Source: Bog-756 sp963734435 | Lineage (GTDB): Bacteria; Actinomycetota; Acidimicrobiia; Acidimicrobiales; RAAP-2 | Direction of reading: 5' to 3' | Assembly (NCBI GenBank): GCA_963734435.1 | Contig: CAVTHA010000009.1 | Location: forward strand, 62,001-126,000 | DNA length: 64,000 nucleotides | Shown: positions 35,127 through 45,304 of the stretch, piece by piece | Layout of the letters: every line of letters begins with the position of its first letter | Numbering within the stretch: the stretch's first letter is position 1 | Notes under the pieces: model-generated | What the model was told of the DNA's origin: nothing | The model's database searches: none | Seen by the model: the letters and a program-made list of their open reading frames with translations, nothing else | Translations under genes and position numbers: made by a program

Positions 35127-37073
35127 GTGTGGCAGCTAGGGCGTACTAGCAGTCTTGCGGTTGCGGTTGCGGTGGGTCTGACTCTTGTCACAGCAGGTCC
35201 CGCCATCGCCGCAAGTGGCGACTGGCCTACTTACGGCGCGACGAATGGCCGGTCCGGCTTCAACGCGGCCGAGACGGCCATAACACCGAGTACGGCCTCG
35301 CATCTGCACGTGGCGTGGACGGCTGCGGCCCAGAACACTGTCTTCTCCCAGCCTGTGATCTCGAACGGACTCGTCTATTGGGGATCGTTTGACGGTTACG
35401 AGCGGGCGACCAACTCTTCGGGAGGCCTGGTGTGGCAGACGTATCTCGGACAGACAACGGCCTGCAATGCCACCGCCGGCGTGGCCAGCACTGCGACGGT
35501 GGTGAACGGGGTCGTGTACGTGGGTGGCGGTGATGCTCAGCTCTATGCGCTCGATGCGACGACCGGGGCCGTGCTCTGGCAGACCCGTTTGGGGGTCTCA
35601 CCGAGCACGTTTCTGTGGGGCTCGCCCGCCGTGTTCGGTGGCAGTGTCTATATGGGCGTGGCATCGTACCTCCGCTGCCCACTCGTCCAAGGCCAACTGG
35701 TGCGCTTGGACGCCACGACCGGCGCGGTTGAGAATACGATGAAGGTGGTGCCGGACGGCTGCCTCGGCGGTGCCGTGTGGAGTACACCTTCGGTTGACGA
35801 AGCCGCCGGTACGGTCTATTTCGCCACCGGTAATCCCGGCCCGTGCCGGACGACTGAACGTAACGCTGAGGCGGTGATTGAGGTCAGGGCTTCCGACCTC
35901 GGAGTGATCGGCCATTGGCAGATCCCCCCGGCCCAACAAACGGACGACGGCGATTTCGGTTCCTCGCCGACTTTGTTCACGCGAACGCTCAACAGAACCA
36001 CGCAAGCCATGGTGGGGATCGCGAACAAGAACGGCGTCTACTACGCGTTGAAACGGGACCACCTAGGGGCGGGTCCGATGTGGCAAATCCCGATCGCCAT
36101 CAGCGGTGCGTGCCCCCAATGCGGACAGGGCAGCATCGCTCCCAGCGCCTGGGACGGCCACACGCTCTACGTGGCGGGCGGCAACACCACGATCAACGGA
36201 GTGAGGTGCGCGGGTAGCGTCGGCGCCCTCAATCCGGCCACCGGCGGGATCCTGTGGCAGCGCTGTCTGCCCGATGGGCCGGTACTCGGTGCTGTCACCT
36301 CGGCTCCTGGCGTCGTCGCCGTGGCCGAAGGCAACCAGATCCTCGTCGTCTCCGCCACTTCCGGGCAGACCTTGTTCGCCTACACGACGCAATCGTCGAT
36401 CTGGGGTGCCCCGTCGATCGCCAATGGCGTCCTCTACATAGGCGACAACAGCGGCACCCTGTACGCGTTCAGTGTGCCAGGGTTAGCCACAAGCGTCCTG
36501 GTCCCATCAAACGGTGCTTTCTTGGCAGGAAGCCAGACGCTGGATGCGAGCGCCTCAGGCAACTCCGGTGTGACCAAAGTCGAGTTCCACCTGACGGGCG
36601 GCACGTTGAACGACACGCTGATTGCCACGGCCACCCCGAGCTCCTACGGGTGGCTGGCGAGCTGGGACACGACCACCGTCCCCGACGGCACCTACACCTT
36701 GCAAAGCGTGGCTTACGACGGGGGTGGCAACAGCGCCCGCAGCCTTGGCGTCTCCATTAATATCGACAACAACCACACCCCACCAACCACAAGCGTCCTC
36801 GTCCCATCAAACGGCGCGACCTTGGCGGGAAGCCAGACGCTGGATGCGAGCGCCTCAGGCAACTTCGGTGTGACCAAAGTCGAGTTCCACCTGACGGGCG
36901 GCACGTTGAACGACACGCTGATTGCCACGGCCACCCCGAGCTCCTACGGGTGGCTGGCGAGCTGGGACACGACCACCGTCTCCGACGGCACTTACACCTT
37001 GCAAAGCGTGGCTTACGACGGGGGTGGCGACACAGGCGTGAGCCCTGGTATCTCCGTTAGCGTAAACAACTGA
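35127..37073 (+). CDS. Secreted PQQ-like beta-propeller protein with two Ig-like repeats
   Basis: 648 residues from GTG 35127, which has GGAGGG upstream. A signal peptide runs to about residue 28 (TAGPAIA/ASG). Residues about 30-450 contain blades of the PQQ/WD type: ALDATTGAVLWQ, RLDATTGAVENT, ALNPATGGILWQ and VSATSGQTLFAY. Two near-identical Ig-like domains of 100-residue period follow (TSVLVPSNGAxLAGSQTLDA). Likely extracellular or wall-associated; ligand unknown. It may be a surface protein linked to the adjacent polysaccharide genes. Confidence 0.85.
   Translation: MWQLGRTSSLAVAVAVGLTLVTAGPAIAASGDWPTYGATNGRSGFNAAETAITPSTASHLHVAWTAAAQNTVFSQPVISNGLVYWGSFDGYERATNSSGGLVWQTYLGQTTACNATAGVASTATVVNGVVYVGGGDAQLYALDATTGAVLWQTRLGVSPSTFLWGSPAVFGGSVYMGVASYLRCPLVQGQLVRLDATTGAVENTMKVVPDGCLGGAVWSTPSVDEAAGTVYFATGNPGPCRTTERNAEAVIEVRASDLGVIGHWQIPPAQQTDDGDFGSSPTLFTRTLNRTTQAMVGIANKNGVYYALKRDHLGAGPMWQIPIAISGACPQCGQGSIAPSAWDGHTLYVAGGNTTINGVRCAGSVGALNPATGGILWQRCLPDGPVLGAVTSAPGVVAVAEGNQILVVSATSGQTLFAYTTQSSIWGAPSIANGVLYIGDNSGTLYAFSVPGLATSVLVPSNGAFLAGSQTLDASASGNSGVTKVEFHLTGGTLNDTLIATATPSSYGWLASWDTTTVPDGTYTLQSVAYDGGGNSARSLGVSINIDNNHTPPTTSVLVPSNGATLAGSQTLDASASGNFGVTKVEFHLTGGTLNDTLIATATPSSYGWLASWDTTTVSDGTYTLQSVAYDGGGDTGVSPGISVSVNN
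36481..37073. repeat. 300-bp tandem duplication (Ig-like domains)
   Basis: Sequence from 36481 recurs from 36781 with an exact 300-bp period. Between 36541-36720 and 36841-37020 I count 3 differences in 180 bp. Similarity falls off after about 37025, at the end of the gene. Synonymous sites are as conserved as the others, so the duplication or a conversion is recent. Confidence 0.85.
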
Positions 37074-37158
37074 ACGACACTTCTACGCCGCGAACCTTGT
37101 CACTTAGCTCAAACCGAGGAAGAAAACCTCTCGCGTTTCGCCGGCCCGGAGTGCAGGT

Positions 37159-38191
37159 GTGAGCACTTCGCCGGTTCCGGATCACGGCAGCTCCGAGCTT
37201 CTGCCGGGGATCTCGGTGGTCGTGCCCGTTTTTCACAGTGAAGAAAGCCTCGCCGCGCTCGTCGACCGTGTCTTGCCGGTACTGGCCACCCTTGGGAACG
37301 AGCACGAGGTGATCCTGGTGGACGACGGAAGCACTGATGGAAGCTGGTCTGTCGTGAAGCACCTCGCACAATGCAGTGCTCATGTCCTCGGCTTTCGCTT
37401 GATGCGCAACTTTGGCCAGCACAACGCGCTGCTTCTCGGTATCCGCCGCGCTCGCTATGACATTGTCGTTACGATGGATGATGATCTACAGAACCCTCCG
37501 GAGGAGATTCCGAAGCTGGTCGCAGCGCTAAACGATGGCTACGATGTCGTGTACGGAATCCCCGGCGCTCAGGCCCACGGACTGTGGCGAAGGCTCGCCG
37601 GTCAACTCACCCGAGTCGCCTTGCAGCAGGCGATGGGCGGCCATCGCACAGCACGGGATATCAGCGCATTTCGTGCGTTTCGGACTTCGCTGCGCGAGGC
37701 GTTCGCGACTTATCAATCGCCGTTTGTGTCCGTCGACATTCTCCTCGCGTGGGGGACGTCGCGCGTCTCGTCGGTGACGGTGCGACAGGACACCCGCCAA
37801 TATGGCACATCGACCTACACCTTTCGGCGCCTTGTCAACACACGGGCTCAACATGCTGACGGGATTTAGCACCCGACCGCTGCAACTGGCGAGTCTGCTG
37901 GGCATATCCTTTACGGTGGTCGGATTTTTTGTTCTTGCTTACGTCCTCGTCCGTTACCTCATTCAGGGCGGGAGCGTTCCGGGCTTCTCCTTCCTCGCGT
38001 CGATCATCGCTCTCTTCTCGGGAGTGCAGCTGTTCACCCTCGGCGTCATCGGCGAGTATCTTTCACGAGTGTACGTGCGCTCAATGGATCGGCCAACGTA
38101 CGTGGTTGCAGAGACCACCGCCAGTCACCCCATAAACGACGGTCGCCCGCTGAATGAGGCTCAGCCAGCCCTCGGCAATTCCAGTCCGTAG
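37159..38191 (+). pseudogene. GT2 glycosyltransferase (GtrB/DPM1-like), frameshifted
   Basis: The first frame (37159-37869) has a GT-A domain with DDGSTDGS, DDDLQNPPEEIP (metal-binding DxD) and QYGTSTYTFRRLV. An extra A near 37837 (run AACACAC) shifts the frame. THGLNMLTGFSTRPLQLASLLG and two membrane helices then continue in the +1 frame to 38191. The intact protein would transfer a sugar to undecaprenyl phosphate. One-base indel: decay or sequence error. Confidence 0.8.
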
Positions 38192-38195
38192 CGTC

Positions 38196-39337
38196 GTGGG
38201 CCGATATCGAATCCCATTCAACAGACCTTTTCTCACGAGCGCAGCGCGGAGCCGACTCGCCGAGTCCATTTCCTCATCGGTTTGGTCAGGCGACGGACCA
38301 TTCACGCGCCGGGTACGTCAGCTGCTCGAGCAGGAGCTGGACTGTACCGGCCGCTCTGCTGACCACCTCGGGAACAAGCGCCCTGGAAATGATGGCGCTT
38401 CTCATCGACGTCAGCGACCGGGGATGAGGTGATCGTCCCGTCCTATACGTTCGCATCGACCGCCAATGCGTTCATTCTGCGGGGCGTCCGGCCAGTATTC
38501 ATAGATGCCCGTGTTGACACTCTGAACCTCGACGAGCGGCTCCTTCCCGAATTGATCACCCCGAGGACGAGAGCGATTGTGACAATGCACTACGCCGGCG
38601 TGGCATGCGAGATGGACGCGATCCACGATATTGTCGCCGACCGGTCCATCACAGTCCTGGAAGACAATGCACATGGGCTCTTGGGTCAGTATCGCGGGCG
38701 TCCACTCGGTACCTTGGGCGCGCTGGCTGCCTTGAGCTTTCATGAGACCAAGAACTTCCCGTGTGGAGAGGGTGGATGTCTGCTCGTCAACGACGAGCAG
38801 CTTCTGGATCGCGCCGAGATACTGCGTGAGAAGGGGACTGACCGTGCCCGCTTCTGGCGCGGTGAGGTGAGCCAATACACGTGGCGCGACATCGGTTCCA
38901 GCTATCTACTGGCGGACCCACTCGCTGCCATTCTCTTGGGCCAACTCGAAGAACGAGAGCTGATCCAGCAAACGCGTATGCGTGCGTGGAAACGCTACAT
39001 GCAGGAGCTACAGCCGTGGGCGGTGACGCATGGCGTTACGCTTCCAACCGTGCCGCCGCACTGTGAGCACCCTGCACATCTCTTCTACCTTTGCCTACCC
39101 GACACTTCAACCCGATCTCGCTTGATTGCTCACCTAGCGAGCCAAGGCATCCTTGCTGTTTCGCATTACGTGCCCCTGAATACTTCTCCATTTGGACGTC
39201 GGTTGGGTGGCCGACCCGGTCAGTGCCCAGTGTCAGAAGACATCAGCAAACGACTGGTGAGACTTCCCCTGTACAACGACATATCGGATGATGACATCGA
39301 TTCGGTGCTCGAGACCGTGACAACCTGCCCTCTGTGA
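38196..39337 (+). pseudogene. WecE/RffA-like sugar aminotransferase (DegT family), two frameshifts
   Basis: The N-terminal frame RIPFNRPFLTSAARSRL to SGDGPFTRRV shifts near 38348-38356 into ALLTTSGTSALEMMALLIDV. It shifts again near 38417-38423 into DEVIVPSYTFASTANAF, which runs intact to 39337. The PLP lysine (SFHETKNF, codon 38750-38752) and EKGTDRARFWRGEVSQYTWRDIGSSY closely follow E. coli WecE, which makes dTDP-4-amino-4,6-dideoxygalactose. As read it would not be translated whole. Confidence 0.82.
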
Positions 39338-40218
39338 TGGAACAGACCAACGAAACCCATCCGTCTGCGGTGATCAATGGCGTGATCGATGCTGCACACA
39401 TTCGCATCGGACGTGGCGTCGTCGTCGAGGAAGGAGCGGTGATATCGGGCAAGGGCACCACTGCGCACCGGGTGGTGCTCGGAGACTACTGCTACGTCGG
39501 TCACAATGTCCGCGTCTTCGCCCCCGAATTCCTGCTGGGCGACTACTCAAAGCTCCACGCCGGCTCATTCGGGCAGGGTGAGCATCCCCTGAGGATCGGA
39601 CGCAATTGCTGGATCGGAGGCAATGTAGTCCTCGACTCCATGGCCGGACTTGACATTGATGACAATGTTGGGATCGGCGGCCAGAGTCAGCTGTGGACCC
39701 ATTTGGAGTTCGGGGACATCGTCGACGGCTGTCGCTTCTACTCCCACCGCTATATGCATGTACGGCGGGATGCCTGGTTCGTGGGACATTGCATCGTCTC
39801 ACCCGTTCCGGTGGGTGAGCGGAGCATGGCCCTCGTGGGATCTGTCGTCACACGCGAGATGCTTCCCAATCATGTCTACGCGGGTGTCCCCGCCGCAGAT
39901 GTTACCGAGCGCATGGGACCGCAGTTCGAATTGCTCACACCCGCAAATAAGGCGGCACGGCTCCAAAAGATCGTGGTGCACTGGATGGATCAGTTCCCGC
40001 AATGGCGCCACGAGATCGTTGTGGTTGAAGACCCGGCCCTGCGTCGCGACGATGTCACCTGGTTCGATGTCTCAACTCGCACGTACAACAAGCGCCACGC
40101 AGCGGCAGAGGTCGCCTTCTTACGAGACCACGTTCCGCTCGTCAAGTTCGTTCCTGAGGGTGCTCCGCAGTTTTTTCACGCGGCTCCACCCGACAGTCCC
40201 AATGGGCCGCAGGAGTAG
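39337..40218 (+). CDS. Hexapeptide (left-handed beta-helix) acyltransferase
   Basis: About 293 residues, ATG overlapping the last base of the preceding stop; GTG 39334 is an alternative. The beta-helix has IRIGRGVVVEEGAVISGKG, RIGRNCWIGGNVVLDS and DDNVGIGGQSQLWTHLEF, ending with NHVYAGVPAADVTERMG. A C-terminal domain of about 90 residues of unknown role follows. Next to a WecE-like enzyme it may acylate the 4-amino sugar, as FdtC/WecD-type enzymes do. The only intact enzyme in this cluster. Confidence 0.8.
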   Translation: MEQTNETHPSAVINGVIDAAHIRIGRGVVVEEGAVISGKGTTAHRVVLGDYCYVGHNVRVFAPEFLLGDYSKLHAGSFGQGEHPLRIGRNCWIGGNVVLDSMAGLDIDDNVGIGGQSQLWTHLEFGDIVDGCRFYSHRYMHVRRDAWFVGHCIVSPVPVGERSMALVGSVVTREMLPNHVYAGVPAADVTERMGPQFELLTPANKAARLQKIVVHWMDQFPQWRHEIVVVEDPALRRDDVTWFDVSTRTYNKRHAAAEVAFLRDHVPLVKFVPEGAPQFFHAAPPDSPNGPQE

Positions 40219-40377
40219 TTCCGCCGAGCCAGCGGATCCCTCATGCCCGAACCGCAACCGACTGCCAGTTCGGTGCTCTATGCGCCGGACGCTCGACTGG
40301 CGCGCGGGCCAGAGAAGTCGTAGCGGAGCACAACGACGACACGGCACGTGACCCCGTAGGATGCAGGAGCGAACTAA

Positions 40378-42296
40378 GTGTTAGACGCCGACGACGTTCG
40401 CCCTACAACCGAGTTAGAGCTCGGCCCGCGATCGAGCACCGCCCAAGTCGGTCTTGTCTTCGGCGGGTTAGGTCTGTTTCTCGCGGTCGCGTTCTTTCCA
40501 CAGCTCTTCAACACAGTCGAGACTTACGACGACGAGGGATTCTTCCTCGTCACTGTTCGACAGTTTCTCCATCACGGCAGCCTGTACGTCCATACCTTGG
40601 GCACCAGCTATGGGCCCTTCTATTGGTCGTTCATCGGCCTGATCTACCGCCTGACCGGTCAGAACCCGACGCTGGACAGTGGACGCCTGCTGGTGTTGGC
40701 GTTCACGACACTGTCGTCTGGAATTTTCGCGGCGGCTGTGTGGCACGTGACGCGCAACCTACTCTTCAGCATCCTGTGCCAGGTCACGACCTTCTGCGCA
40801 CTGATTCTCGTCGCGGGGAGGGAACCAATATCTCCGGGATCAACAATCGTCCTCCTGCTATCGATTCTGGTGTATCGCGCTCGCGAGCTATTCCGTCAAG
40901 CAACGAAACAGCCTTCTCGTGATCGCCGGGATGGCCACGGGCGCGCTCGACGATGACCAAGATCAACATAGGGATCTTTGCCGTGGCCGGGCTGGCTGTC
41001 GCGTTGGTCGTCGGGAATTCGACATACCCGAGATGGTTCCGCAGCATCATCGGAGCGGGAGCCGTTCTCCTGCCCTTCGTCTTGATGTTTCAACGGATCT
41101 CTAAATCGGGTATCGCCACGTTCGCGTTCCTCGTCGGAGTGTCGATGCTGGGTACGTGCGCCGTGATGTCTGTTGACGCGATCTCTCTTGCGCCCCGTGG
41201 GCTCATTGCCGCGGCATCCGGCTTCGGAGCGGTCGTCTTCGTATCGCTGCTGTGGCCTCTGTTCAGCGGCACGTCACCGGGTGCACTTTTCAGCGCGGTA
41301 TTCGTTCGGCCGCTGCAACAAGTCAACATCCTCACCATTCTCCCGGTGGTCGGGATTCAATGGTTTGCGATTCTGATCACCGCGCTCGTAGTCATTGCGG
41401 TGTCGGCACGGCGCATTGGCGTCGACCAACTCCTACCGCCGAAATCGCCGATCCGGTACTTGGCCCTGTCCGCCGCCGCGGTTTTCGTCTTGGGACTAGG
41501 AATCGATACGTCCGGATACTTCGGAGGTACGTTCGGAGCATGGCTTCCGGCGATCGTGCTGCTTCCAGCACTGGCTCTCTTCGCCGACGTGTCGCCAAGG
41601 GTTCGGTTGGCCCTCCGCTTTATCGTGCCGATCGCGATTCTGCAGGTGCTGCAGGCTTATCCGGTCGCAGGCTCTCAGATCGAATGGGCCACTGTCGTGA
41701 TGTTTGTTCCCTGTGCCATCGCGTTGGCCGCGGGCATGGATGGTCTACGGATGTGGCGCGAAGCCCGTCTCGCACTGCGAGGGTTCACTGTGGGATCGAC
41801 TTTGCGTTGTCGTTGCGCTCGACGGAAGGCCTATGGCCGCTGGCGGCGTGGGTCAACTACTACGACCTTCTGCCTCTGCATCTGCCCGGCGCCCAGCTAG
41901 TTCGAGTCGATCCTCAGTCCGGTCACGAACTCCGGCAGCTTACGTACGTGGTGAAGAAGAACTGCAACACCTTCTACTCGGTGCCCGGCCTCGATAGTCT
42001 GTACATTTATTCTGAGTCTCCCCACTCCGACCGGTCAGCTCGCGAATTGGCCTGGCGCGCTGACCGATCCCCAAGAGCAGGAAGTCGTTTCCGAGCTTTC
42101 CCATCTTCAGGCTTCCGGCGAGCGGGTTTGCATCGTGCGCAATCTCAATAGCCACTACTATGTATGGAACCCGGGCGGCTCAGAGGCAAATCGTCCGATA
42201 GGAAAATTCATTCGGCAGTACCAGCGGGTTATTGCCATCATCGGACAACCTTCGTCACTTTATCCGCGGTACTCGGTGTCTATTAAGGGTTCGTAA
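40378..42296 (+). pseudogene. GT39-like polytopic membrane glycosyltransferase, at least four frame changes
   Basis: The N-terminal part has a membrane helix, then VETYDDEGFFLVTVRQFLHHGSLYVHTLG, the acidic first-loop motif of GT-C enzymes. Frames change near 40905, 40950, 41800-41830 and 42020-42027. WVNYYDLLPLHLPGAQLVRVDP, then LTGQLANWPGALTDPQEQ and the tail to TAA 42294-42296 complete the protein. It probably used lipid-linked sugars on the outer face of the membrane. Either eroded or poorly sequenced. Confidence 0.72.
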
Positions 42297-42519
42297 GCGG
42301 CCCGACGACCCACCGGAGGCGGTGCAATCGCAAATGTTCCTTCCCGACCCGGGCCGTGCCGCTATCGGGCCTGCTCACTCTTGCTGAGGCTATCAAGCTC
42401 CAAAAGGGCGGTACGCCTTACCGGACCGTGAATGCCGTTCATAGTCAATGCCCCTCTGACTCCACGTCCGGCCTTCATCCTGTTTAAGGGCATTCGCTAC
42501 TTGCCCTACGACACGGCGA

Positions 42520-42774
42520 TGCAGGGCAAGAGCCGCAAAGGTCCAGGTACCTACGCCTACCGCTGTCCCCGTTTCCGAGTCGGTGGCGGGCAAGGTTCGG
42601 TGCACGTGCAAGCCTGTGCCGGGTCCGCTCATCGAGCGGGTGTTGGGGGAAGTCAAGTGTTTGCTGTCGGACCCCGAGTGCCTGCTGACTTTGGCCGACG
42701 AGTGGTTAAGCAGCGGCTCGAGCCTGAGACAGCGGACGACCTACCGACCATCGAATGCAGGATTGCCGAGCTGA
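42520..42774 (+). pseudogene. Possible serine-recombinase zinc-ribbon remnant
   Basis: AMQGKSRKGPGTYAYRCPR in one frame is followed, in another, by VRCTCKPVPGPLIERVLGEV and KCLLSDPECLLTLADEWL. This resembles the zinc-ribbon and following helix of large serine recombinases. Further helical sequence (IAELTARSEISAWRER) returns in the first frame to about 42900. No catalytic domain is present. The assignment is tentative. From 42900 to 43509 I see nothing else. Confidence 0.35.
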
Positions 42775-43509
42775 CCGCCAGGTCGGAGATTTCCGCCTGG
42801 CGGGAGCGGGCACGGGACGCGAGGGCTGCCGTCCCAGAACTCGGGGAGGCCCTGAGGACGCCTGAAGCGGCTCCAGGAGATGGCGCAGCGAGCCATGTTC
42901 GCTTGTCTGAACTGAGTACCGCCCAACTCAATAGGTTCTTGTTCGCTGACAACCATTCTTCGACCGGAAGTCAGCCGATCCCTCGTCGTTCACCGTCATG
43001 AGAGCCATCTTGGTCCTCTCTATTCGGTGACCAACTTCCCCGGGTGCGCGCCAACGGTTTATGGTGCGGTTCTCGGAACTTCTTCATGTTCAGAGATCGA
43101 GTTGGTGGGACGACACAAACCCTAAGTACACGCGACCCCTGCGAGACCTGGCTGGTCGGCGCGTGGTTCTTCCGACGCACCGTCGCATCGGCTACTCCCC
43201 CAACTAGTCCCGGAAATACTCCTGGCCCGAGAGGTGTGTCCCGGAGGTCCAGCGCTCTCCACGGATGGCGGGAGCTGAAGCTCCAGAAACTGAGGGCAAT
43301 CTGTTCGGGTTCGCGAGGCCAAGCGCGGACGGTTAGTCGAGCCGAATGGCGCGACTCCGACTCGGTGCAATCGGTCACCCCCGCGGGCATCTGGCGCAAA
43401 TGACGGGGACACTCGGCTACGGCGATCTGTACGGCCGGCCCCGTGCCGTAACGAGCGCCGAGCGGTATTGTACGTGTTCGGGCCGTGGGGGGTGCGAGGA
43501 GGAGAGCTG

Positions 43510-45012
43510 ATGCGATCCAGGCACTTTCTCGTCATGGTGATCGTCGCAGCGATGCTCGCGGGAGGTTCGGCCGTCGGTGGTGCGACTGTCGGCGTGGCTG
43601 GCGCGGCGCCGCCGTCCTCGACCAGGACATGGGCAATCGAGTCGACCCCTAACATCGTCGGCGCGTCGCAGAACGTGCTGTCGGGAGTCTCGTGCACCTC
43701 GAAGCGGGACTGCGTCGGGGTCGGGTACTCCTACTCGCCGGACACCTTTCACGTCTTGACCGAGGTCTGGGACGGTCTCTCGTGGACGATCCAGCCGACC
43801 CCTACGTTGCCCGGGATGGGTGGTGACCTCTCTGCGGTCACGTGCACCTCGAAGCGGGACTGCGTCGCCGTTGGGGCGCGCTCAACGACGCCTGGCACCA
43901 CCTTTGGTGGAACGTTGGCAGAGGTATGGAACGGTCACGCGTGGACGATCCAGCCGACGCCAAACCCGACCGGCGCCCCGAACAGTGAGCTATCAGCGGT
44001 GTCGTGCACCTCCGAGAGCAACTGTGTCGCGGTCGGGTCCTCCGTTGCGTCGGGCGGGGGCCCCGAAGTGACGTTGGCAGAGGTATGGGATGGCCACGCG
44101 TGGACGATCCAGCCGACGTCAAACCCGACCGGCGCGTCGACAACGTTGCTATCAGCGGTGTCGTGTGCCTCGACGAGAGCGTGCACCGCCGTTGGGTACT
44201 CAACGAACGTGGTCACGAGCGTGACAGCGAGCTTCGTCGAAGTCTGGAACGGTCACGCGTGGACGATCCAGTCCGCGCCCGACCCGGCCGGGTCGCCGTT
44301 CACCAACCTGGATGGCGTGTCGTGCACGTCAGCGAACGCGTGCATCGCCGTCGGCTACTCGTTCACCCCTTCGTTCGTCACCGTCGAGTCGCTGACCGAA
44401 GCCTGGGATGGGCATGCGTGGACGATCCAGCCGACACCGAATCCGAACCGCAACATCTTGGAGGGCGTGTCGTGCACATCGCCAACGGTGTGCACGGCCG
44501 TCGGATTCTCAAATGCTGGCTTCTTCGTCATGACGCTGGCGGAGGTATGGAACGGGCTCACGTGGGCGGACGAGGCGACACCCGACCCGACCGCCGGGTC
44601 GGCGAGCTTGTCTGCGGTGTCGTGCATATCGCCAACGTTGTGCACGGCCGTTGGATACACCCAATTTACATCTGCGACGTTGGCAGAAGCTTCCTCAAGA
44701 TCGGCCAGAGTCAGGATCAAGAGGCCGGGTGCCCCCACAGCGGTCGTCGTCACGCCTGGCTTCGAGTCCATCTCCGTCTCCTGGACGGCTCCGGTTTCTG
44801 ACGGCGGGTCTCCCATCCTCTACTACGTGGTTTCCGCCACCCACAACGGCACTAAGACCTGCACGACGCCTGGTTCCACTGCCACCGGTCCCACCGCCTG
44901 TACGGTGATCGGCCTCAGAGGAGGTCATGACTACACAGTGAGGGTCAGGGCTGTCAATGCCATTGGCGGCAGCCCGACAGCCACGACGACGGTATTCCTT
45001 CCGAGCTCGTAA
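43510..45012 (+). CDS. Secreted seven-repeat (SCTS-CxAVG) propeller-like protein with fibronectin III domain
   Basis: 500 residues; ATG 43510 follows GAGGAGGAGAG. Signal peptide to about residue 33 (VGVAGAAP). Seven repeats of about 50 residues carry (S/G)VSCTSxxxCxAVGYS and LAEVWNGHAWTIQPTPNP. The paired cysteines in each repeat suggest one disulfide per blade, and the count fits a seven-bladed propeller. A fibronectin type III domain (PGAPTAVVVTPGFESISVSWTAP) ends the protein. Probably an extracellular binding protein; ligand unknown. Confidence 0.85.
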   Translation: MRSRHFLVMVIVAAMLAGGSAVGGATVGVAGAAPPSSTRTWAIESTPNIVGASQNVLSGVSCTSKRDCVGVGYSYSPDTFHVLTEVWDGLSWTIQPTPTLPGMGGDLSAVTCTSKRDCVAVGARSTTPGTTFGGTLAEVWNGHAWTIQPTPNPTGAPNSELSAVSCTSESNCVAVGSSVASGGGPEVTLAEVWDGHAWTIQPTSNPTGASTTLLSAVSCASTRACTAVGYSTNVVTSVTASFVEVWNGHAWTIQSAPDPAGSPFTNLDGVSCTSANACIAVGYSFTPSFVTVESLTEAWDGHAWTIQPTPNPNRNILEGVSCTSPTVCTAVGFSNAGFFVMTLAEVWNGLTWADEATPDPTAGSASLSAVSCISPTLCTAVGYTQFTSATLAEASSRSARVRIKRPGAPTAVVVTPGFESISVSWTAPVSDGGSPILYYVVSATHNGTKTCTTPGSTATGPTACTVIGLRGGHDYTVRVRAVNAIGGSPTATTTVFLPSS

Positions 45013-45226
45013 GTGGCGATGACTCGGCGCCAACGGATCCGGCGCCAGCCTGAACACGACGAACCTTTCCGGCGTCAGAGGATCGAATAGTTCGCTACGG
45101 GGATCGGGTCATGGCACCGGTGGGTGATCGACGGGGGCCTGTCTCTCCTCTTGGCCATGCCCGGTGTGAAGCGCACTACGAGCGTTGTGGCCAGGCACCT
45201 CCGCAACGTTATGCAGAGCATGCACG

Positions 45227-45304
45227 TGGTCGGGCTGCCGGGATTTGAACCCGGGACCTCTTGACCCCCAGTCAAGCGCGCTAACCAAGCTGCGCCACAG
45301 CCCG
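45227..45304 (-). tRNA. tRNA-Pro (anticodon GGG)
   Basis: The minus strand gives a cloverleaf. Acceptor CGGGCTG pairs with CAGCCCG, the anticodon arm is CTTGA / CTGGGGG / TCAAG with GGG at 45267-45269, and the T arm is CCCGGGTTCAAATCCCGG. Discriminator A and an encoded CCA (45227-45229) follow the acceptor. The 3' end points toward the accessory region at lower coordinates. Confidence 0.96.

Noticed and set aside
42432..43001. Single intact 189-codon gene
   Set aside because: Protein-like segments alternate between two frames, so it looks like a broken remnant rather than one gene.
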